Program-made: the position numbers and the translations under genes
Shown here: positions 60,507 to 64,000 of the stretch, piece by piece
How the letters are laid out: every line of letters begins with the position of its first letter
Position numbering within the stretch: position 1 is the first letter of the stretch
Notes under the pieces: generated by a model
Told to the model about the DNA's origin: nothing
Database searches by the model: none
What the model saw: the letters and a program-made list of their open reading frames with translations, nothing else
Assembly: GCA_036496385.1 (NCBI GenBank)
Contig: DASXLD010000006.1
Coordinates: forward strand, 18,417-82,416
DNA: 64,000 bases
Direction of reading: 5' to 3'
Source: Schlegelella_A sp036496385
Lineage (GTDB): Bacteria > Pseudomonadota > Gammaproteobacteria > Burkholderiales > Burkholderiaceae_C

Positions 60507-61214
60507 ATGGAGCAGGCGAAGACAAGCCGCGACGCTACCGCCCTCGACGACCACGCCCTCGTCGCGCGCATCGTCGCTGGCGACACCGACGCGTTCGAGC
60601 TGGTCATGCGCCGGCACAACGGCGCGCTCTTCCGCACCGCGCGGGCGATCCTGCGCGACGACGCCGATGCCGAGGACGCCTTGCAGGAGGCGTATCTGGC
60701 CGCGTTTCGCCATCTCGGCGAGTTTCGCGGCGACGCCCGGCTCTCGACCTGGCTGACCCGCATCGTCATCAATCAGGCGCTCGGCCGGCTGCGGGCACGG
60801 CGGCGGGACAATGTCGTCGAGCTGCGCGAGGACGTGCCGGAGGATGACGACGCGGCGCACGGGGAAACGATGGACGACGGACTCACCGGATCGCCGGAGG
60901 CAGGCGCCATGCGATCGCAGCTGCGCCGCCTTCTGGAACGCAAGATCGACGCGCTGCCGCTCGCGTTTCGCACCGCGTTCGTGCTGCGGGAAGTCGAGGA
61001 GCTGACGATCGAGGAGGCGGCGGAGTGCCTCGCGATCCCCGCCGCGACCGTGCGCACTCGCGTCTTTCGCGCCCGCTCCCTGCTGCGCGCGTCGCTGGCC
61101 GAGGAGATCGACGTCGCCACCGGAGAGGTGTTCGGCTTCGGCGGCGCGCATTGCGACCGGATCGTCGCCGCCGTGCTCGGCCGCTTGCGCGAGGTCGGCG
61201 CCGGCGCGCGCTGA
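60507..61214 (+). CDS. ECF-family RNA polymerase sigma factor
   Basis: 235 residues. Sigma-2 region: DAFELVMRRHNGALFRTARA and DDADAEDALQEAYLAAFRHL; sigma-4 region: LPLAFRTAFVLREVEELTIE and AAECLAIPAATVRTRVFRAR. The C-terminus ends with FGFGGAHCDRIVAAVLGRL, an extension seen in a subset of ECF factors. No anti-sigma gene is adjacent, so control may be transcriptional or through the C-terminal extension. It is preceded by its own ECF-type promoter motif and followed by genes with the same motif. Confidence 0.92.
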   Translation: MEQAKTSRDATALDDHALVARIVAGDTDAFELVMRRHNGALFRTARAILRDDADAEDALQEAYLAAFRHLGEFRGDARLSTWLTRIVINQALGRLRARRRDNVVELREDVPEDDDAAHGETMDDGLTGSPEAGAMRSQLRRLLERKIDALPLAFRTAFVLREVEELTIEEAAECLAIPAATVRTRVFRARSLLRASLAEEIDVATGEVFGFGGAHCDRIVAAVLGRLREVGAGAR

Positions 61215-61224
61215 CGGCAGCGGC

Positions 61225-61256
61225 GGGAACGCCGGCGCGCTCCGCCGCATCCAATC
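61225..61256 (+). promoter_or_regulatory. ECF-type promoter, copy 2 (DUF4142 operon)
   Basis: GGGAACGC (61225-61232), 14 nt, GCATCCAATC (61247-61256): identical in both blocks and spacing to the site before the sigma gene. Predicted start near 61263, giving a 25-nt leader with an AGGATCC ribosome site for the DUF4142 gene. Confidence 0.75.
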
Positions 61257-61287
61257 GGGCACGACCCATCAGAACCAGGATCCAGCC

Positions 61288-61806
61288 ATGAAGATGCTCA
61301 TCGGCGCCGCCGCCGCTTCGCTTGCTTTTTTCGCCGGCAGCGCGCTCGCGCAGGCGCCGAACGACGCCCAGATCGCCGCCGTCGTCGTCACCGCGAACCA
61401 GGTCGACATCGACGCCGGCATGCTGGCCGAGTCGAAAGGGAGCAACGCCGAGGTCAAGGCGTTCGGCAAGCAGATGGTCACCGACCACTCGGGAGTCAAC
61501 AAGCAGGCGGTGGCGCTCGTCACCAAGCTCAAGGTCACGCCCGAGGACAACCCCACGAGCCAGAGCCTGAAGGCGGGCGGCGAAGCGAACGTCAAGAACC
61601 TCCGCACGCTGAGCGGCGCCGCGTTCGACAAGGCGTACGTCGACCACGAGGTCGCCTATCACCAGGCCGTGCTCGACGCAATCGACAAGACGCTGATCCC
61701 GAGCGCGCAGAACGCCGAGCTGAAGAGTCTGCTCGTCGCGGTGCGACCGGCCTTCGTCGCCCACCTCGAGCACGCCAAGCACCTGCAGGGCAGTCTTGGC
61801 AAGTAG
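61288..61806 (+). CDS. DUF4142 exported protein
   Basis: 172 residues: signal peptide MKMLIGAAAASLAFFAGSALA then an all-helical domain with AAVVVTANQVDIDAGMLAES, FGKQMVTDHSGVNKQAVALV and AYVDHEVAYHQAVLDAID. The conserved His-rich helices (MVTDHSGVN, HEVAYH, HLEHAKHL) are typical of DUF4142, a ferritin-like periplasmic family of unknown function, induced by stress in several bacteria. It has its own copy of the ECF promoter and overlaps the cupredoxin gene by 11 nt. Confidence 0.88.
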   Translation: MKMLIGAAAASLAFFAGSALAQAPNDAQIAAVVVTANQVDIDAGMLAESKGSNAEVKAFGKQMVTDHSGVNKQAVALVTKLKVTPEDNPTSQSLKAGGEANVKNLRTLSGAAFDKAYVDHEVAYHQAVLDAIDKTLIPSAQNAELKSLLVAVRPAFVAHLEHAKHLQGSLGK

Positions 61807-62149
61807 GGCCGGGCTGCGGCGACGCACGGCGCTGATCGCTGCCGGCGTCGTCGCCGCAGACGCTGCCGCGACCCTGCCCTGGGCCGCGGCCGCTGACGCC
61901 GGCCGCACGCATGAGATCGTGATCCAGGGGCTGCAATACGTGCCGGAGACGCTCAAGGTACGGCGCGGCGACGTCGTCGTCTGGACCAACAAGGATCCGT
62001 TCCCGCACACGGCGACCGCCAAGGGCGCGTTCGACTCGAAGTCGATCGCCGAAGGGCGCTCGTGGCGGTGGACGGCGACCCGCGCCGGCACTTTCGCCTA
62101 CGTCTGCACCCTCCACTCGAACATGAAGGCGACGCTGCAGGTCGAGTGA
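61796..62149 (+). CDS. Cupredoxin-domain protein
   Basis: 117 residues from a TTG start, with an Arg-rich leader (MASRAGLRRRTALIAAGVVA) that may be a Tat or Sec signal. The plastocyanin-like fold carries the type 1 copper ligands: His in DPFPHTATA and Cys, His and Met in YVCTLHSNMKATL. A periplasmic copper electron carrier; co-transcribed with DUF4142 under the ECF promoter, so probably stress-related. Confidence 0.85.
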   Translation: MASRAGLRRRTALIAAGVVAADAAATLPWAAAADAGRTHEIVIQGLQYVPETLKVRRGDVVVWTNKDPFPHTATAKGAFDSKSIAEGRSWRWTATRAGTFAYVCTLHSNMKATLQVE

Positions 62150-62197
62150 GGGCGCGCGCTACGATCGAGCCGTGAACTTTCGCGCGAGTCGCTGCCG

Positions 62198-62980
62198 ATG
62201 CCTGCCGACGTCCTGAGTGCCGCCGAAGCGCTGCGGCCCGGAGACGTCGACGCTCGCGAGTGGCGCGCCCGGGTCGAGCTCGCGGCGTGCTACCGCGTCT
62301 TCGCCGAGCTCGGCTGGACCGAGCTGATCTTCAACCACATCACGCTGCGCGTGCCAGGGTCGCCGCCGGCGTTCCTGATCAATCCGTTCGGCCTCAACTA
62401 CGCCGAGGTGACGGCGACGAATCTGATCCGGATCGGCCATGACGGCGTGCCGCTGCAGCCGACGCCTCACGCGGTCAACCGTGCCGGCTTCGTCATCCAC
62501 AGCGTCGTCCACGCGGCGCGCGCCGATGCCCATTGCGTCATGCACACCCACACCAGCGCCGGGATGGCGATCGCGTGCAAGCGCGATGGCCTCGGCCACG
62601 ACGACTTCTACGGCGCCGAGCTGTTCGGCGATGTCGCCTACCACGCGTTCGAAGGGATCACGGTGCACCAGGCCGAAGGTCCGCGCCTGGTCGCGAGCCT
62701 CGGCGACAAGCGCGTCCTCGTCCTGCGCAACCACGGCCTGCTGGTGACCGGCAGCAGCGTCTTCAACGCCTTTCGCTGGATGTGGACGCTGCAGCGCGCG
62801 TGCGAGGTGCAGGTCACGGCCGCCGCGCTGCCGGGTCCGAATGTCGCGCTGACCGACGAGGTCCGGCGCGCGTGCGCCGCCGACGCGCGTGAGTTCGAGC
62901 CGAAGGAACGGCTCGAGCGGATGCTGTTCGAGAGTGTCCTCAGGCGCAGTGGCGTCACGGCCGAGCAGCTCGTGCAGTGA
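62198..62980 (+). CDS. Class II aldolase/adducin family protein
   Basis: 260 residues with the zinc-binding His pair in CVMHTHTSAGMAIACKRDGL and a third His in VLVLRNHGLLVTGSSVFNAF. ELIFNHITLRVPG and FLINPFGLNYAEVTATNLIR are typical of the aldolase II family that acts on sugar phosphates or decarboxylates aromatic/hydroxy acids. The neighbouring Rieske oxygenase, 25 nt downstream, suggests a catabolic role, possibly in aromatic breakdown. Substrate not predictable. Confidence 0.87.
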   Translation: MPADVLSAAEALRPGDVDAREWRARVELAACYRVFAELGWTELIFNHITLRVPGSPPAFLINPFGLNYAEVTATNLIRIGHDGVPLQPTPHAVNRAGFVIHSVVHAARADAHCVMHTHTSAGMAIACKRDGLGHDDFYGAELFGDVAYHAFEGITVHQAEGPRLVASLGDKRVLVLRNHGLLVTGSSVFNAFRWMWTLQRACEVQVTAAALPGPNVALTDEVRRACAADAREFEPKERLERMLFESVLRRSGVTAEQLVQ

Positions 62981-63005
62981 AGCGGAGCGAGCAGAGGAGC
63001 AAGCG

Positions 63006-64000
63006 ATGGTGTCCGACGACGGGATCTTCCTGAAGAACTGCTGGTATGTCGCCGCCTGGGACCACGAGCTGATCGACGGCAGGAAGCTGGCGCGCACGAT
63101 CCTCGAGAAACCTGTCGTCCTCTACCAGGGCGAGAGCGGCCGCGTCGTCGCGATGGACGACCGCTGCTGCCACCGCGGCGCGCCGCTGTCGATGGGGCGC
63201 GTCGAGGGCGACTGCATCCGCTGCATGTACCACGGCATGAAGTTCGACCCGTCCGGCAAGTGCATCCAGATCCCCGGCCAGGACGTGATCCCGGCCAGGC
63301 TCGGCGTGCGCAGCTATCCCGTCGTCGCACGCGATCATCTCGTCTGGATCTGGATGGGCGACCCGGCGAAGGCCGATCCCGCGCTCATCGTCGACTATCC
63401 GCCGCTCCACGATCCCGGCTGGAAGGGCATGCCGGCCTACATGCACTACGACGCCAACTGGCTGCTGATCGTCGACAACCTGAGCGACTTCGCCCACCTC
63501 GCGTTCGTCCACACGAAGACGCTCGGCGGCTCCGAGGAGTACGCGTACCAGACCCGGCCGCTCAACATCGAGCGGCTGGCCGATGGCTTTCGGGTCGAGC
63601 GCTGGCACATGGACAGCGCGCCGCCGCCGTTCCACAAGAAGGTGATCCGCGACAAGGACGCCAAGGTCGACCGCCGCAACATCGGCCACATGCTGGTGCC
63701 CGGGATCTTCTTCCTCGAGTCGATGTTCGCCGCCGCCGGAACCGGCGCGGAGAAAGGCAACGTCGCCGGTGCTCGCCAGTACCGCAACTGCCAGTTCATG
63801 ACGCCGGAGACGCGCCGCAGCACGCATTTCTTCTGGAACTACCTGCACAACTTCGACCTCGACGACCCCAACGTCGCGCTGTCGCTGTGCGACAGCCTGC
63901 GCGAAGGATTCATGGAGGACAAGGCGATCATCGAGGCGCAGCAGCGGCTGTTCGACCGCGATCCCGAGACGACGCTGCTGGCAATCGCCGCCGACGCCGC
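63006..64000 (+). CDS. Rieske 2Fe-2S ring-hydroxylating/demethylating oxygenase, 3' end missing
   Basis: The frame is open to the window end (331 codons seen). ATG at 63006 after gagcaagcg. The Rieske cluster ligands are in DRCCHRGAPLSMGR and CMYHGMKFDPSG; the mononuclear iron site is in VDNLSDFAHLAFVHTKTLGG. The architecture is that of single-component oxygenase subunits such as vanillate O-demethylase (VanA) or phthalate-type dioxygenases. A reductase would be expected downstream. With the aldolase gene it may form an aromatic-acid catabolic unit. Confidence 0.9.
   Translation, partial: MVSDDGIFLKNCWYVAAWDHELIDGRKLARTILEKPVVLYQGESGRVVAMDDRCCHRGAPLSMGRVEGDCIRCMYHGMKFDPSGKCIQIPGQDVIPARLGVRSYPVVARDHLVWIWMGDPAKADPALIVDYPPLHDPGWKGMPAYMHYDANWLLIVDNLSDFAHLAFVHTKTLGGSEEYAYQTRPLNIERLADGFRVERWHMDSAPPPFHKKVIRDKDAKVDRRNIGHMLVPGIFFLESMFAAAGTGAEKGNVAGARQYRNCQFMTPETRRSTHFFWNYLHNFDLDDPNVALSLCDSLREGFMEDKAIIEAQQRLFDRDPETTLLAIAADA

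Overview
This 64 kb window is high-GC chromosomal DNA from a betaproteobacterium, most likely of the order Burkholderiales. The evidence is gene content and order: sdhA-sdhB-sdhE-gltA, then leuC-leuD-leuB-asd-fimV-truA-trpF-trpB-trpA-accD-folC-dedD-cvpA-purF-metZ-gltX, an arrangement I know from Burkholderia, Ralstonia and Cupriavidus relatives. A small Trp-rich protein and a fimT-pilVWX-pilY1-pilE minor-pilin operon agree with this. Nearly all genes end within a few bases of the next start, often as ATGA, GTGA or TTGA overlaps, so the window is organised in long translationally coupled operons.

Layout. 1-4127: end of the succinate dehydrogenase operon and citrate synthase. 4276-6169: an inserted pair of secreted proteins, a short one of the type annotated post-PEP-CTERM-1 and a PA-domain protein with a HELGH zinc motif. 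6257-25003: the conserved biosynthetic block (leucine, Asp semialdehyde, tryptophan, fatty acid, folate, purine, methionine, Glu-tRNA synthetase) containing fimV. 25034-25436: tRNA-Ala, tRNA-Glu and tRNA-Asp. 25437-31124: an accessory, partly decayed stretch. It holds a slipin C-terminal remnant abutting tRNA-Asp, a 1111-residue cyclase/AAA/TPR protein, a truncated SCO gene, a sterol-desaturase tail, a HigBA-type toxin-antitoxin module and a frameshifted regulator. 31423-34937: a small membrane protein and a coupled alkA/ada-ogt-eamA repair operon.

35022-49046 is a catabolic region. A TetR regulator and an enoyl-CoA hydratase sit beside an EptA-like lipid A transferase. Six coupled minus-strand genes follow (hotdog thioesterase, acyl-CoA dehydrogenase, biotin-carboxylase/BCCP, acyl-CoA dehydrogenase, carboxyltransferase, SDR), and a divergent thiolase plus FadJ-like protein face them. 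The set resembles the acyclic-terpene (atu, citronellyl/geranyl-CoA) pathway. An 18-bp operator-like palindrome occurs both in front of the TetR gene and in the divergent SDR-thiolase promoter, which ties the region together as one probable regulon.

49039-53207: cytochrome c, small Trp-rich protein, ilvD, lgt, dnaQ and tRNA-Val. 53569-60445: minor pilins, PilY1, a PilY2-position protein and PilE. 60471-62149: an ECF sigma factor, a DUF4142 protein and a cupredoxin. The same two-part promoter (GGGAACGC, 14 nt, GCATCCAATC) precedes both the sigma gene and the DUF4142-cupredoxin pair, which predicts autoregulation and direct targets. 62198-64000: a class II aldolase-family protein and a Rieske oxygenase cut by the window end.

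The most notable signals are the duplicated ECF promoter, the duplicated TetR operator, the gene-remnant mosaic downstream of tRNA-Asp, and several start codons only 6-8 nt after a -10-like box with no Shine-Dalgarno sequence, which suggests leaderless mRNAs. All family names come from reading motifs; no database search was possible.
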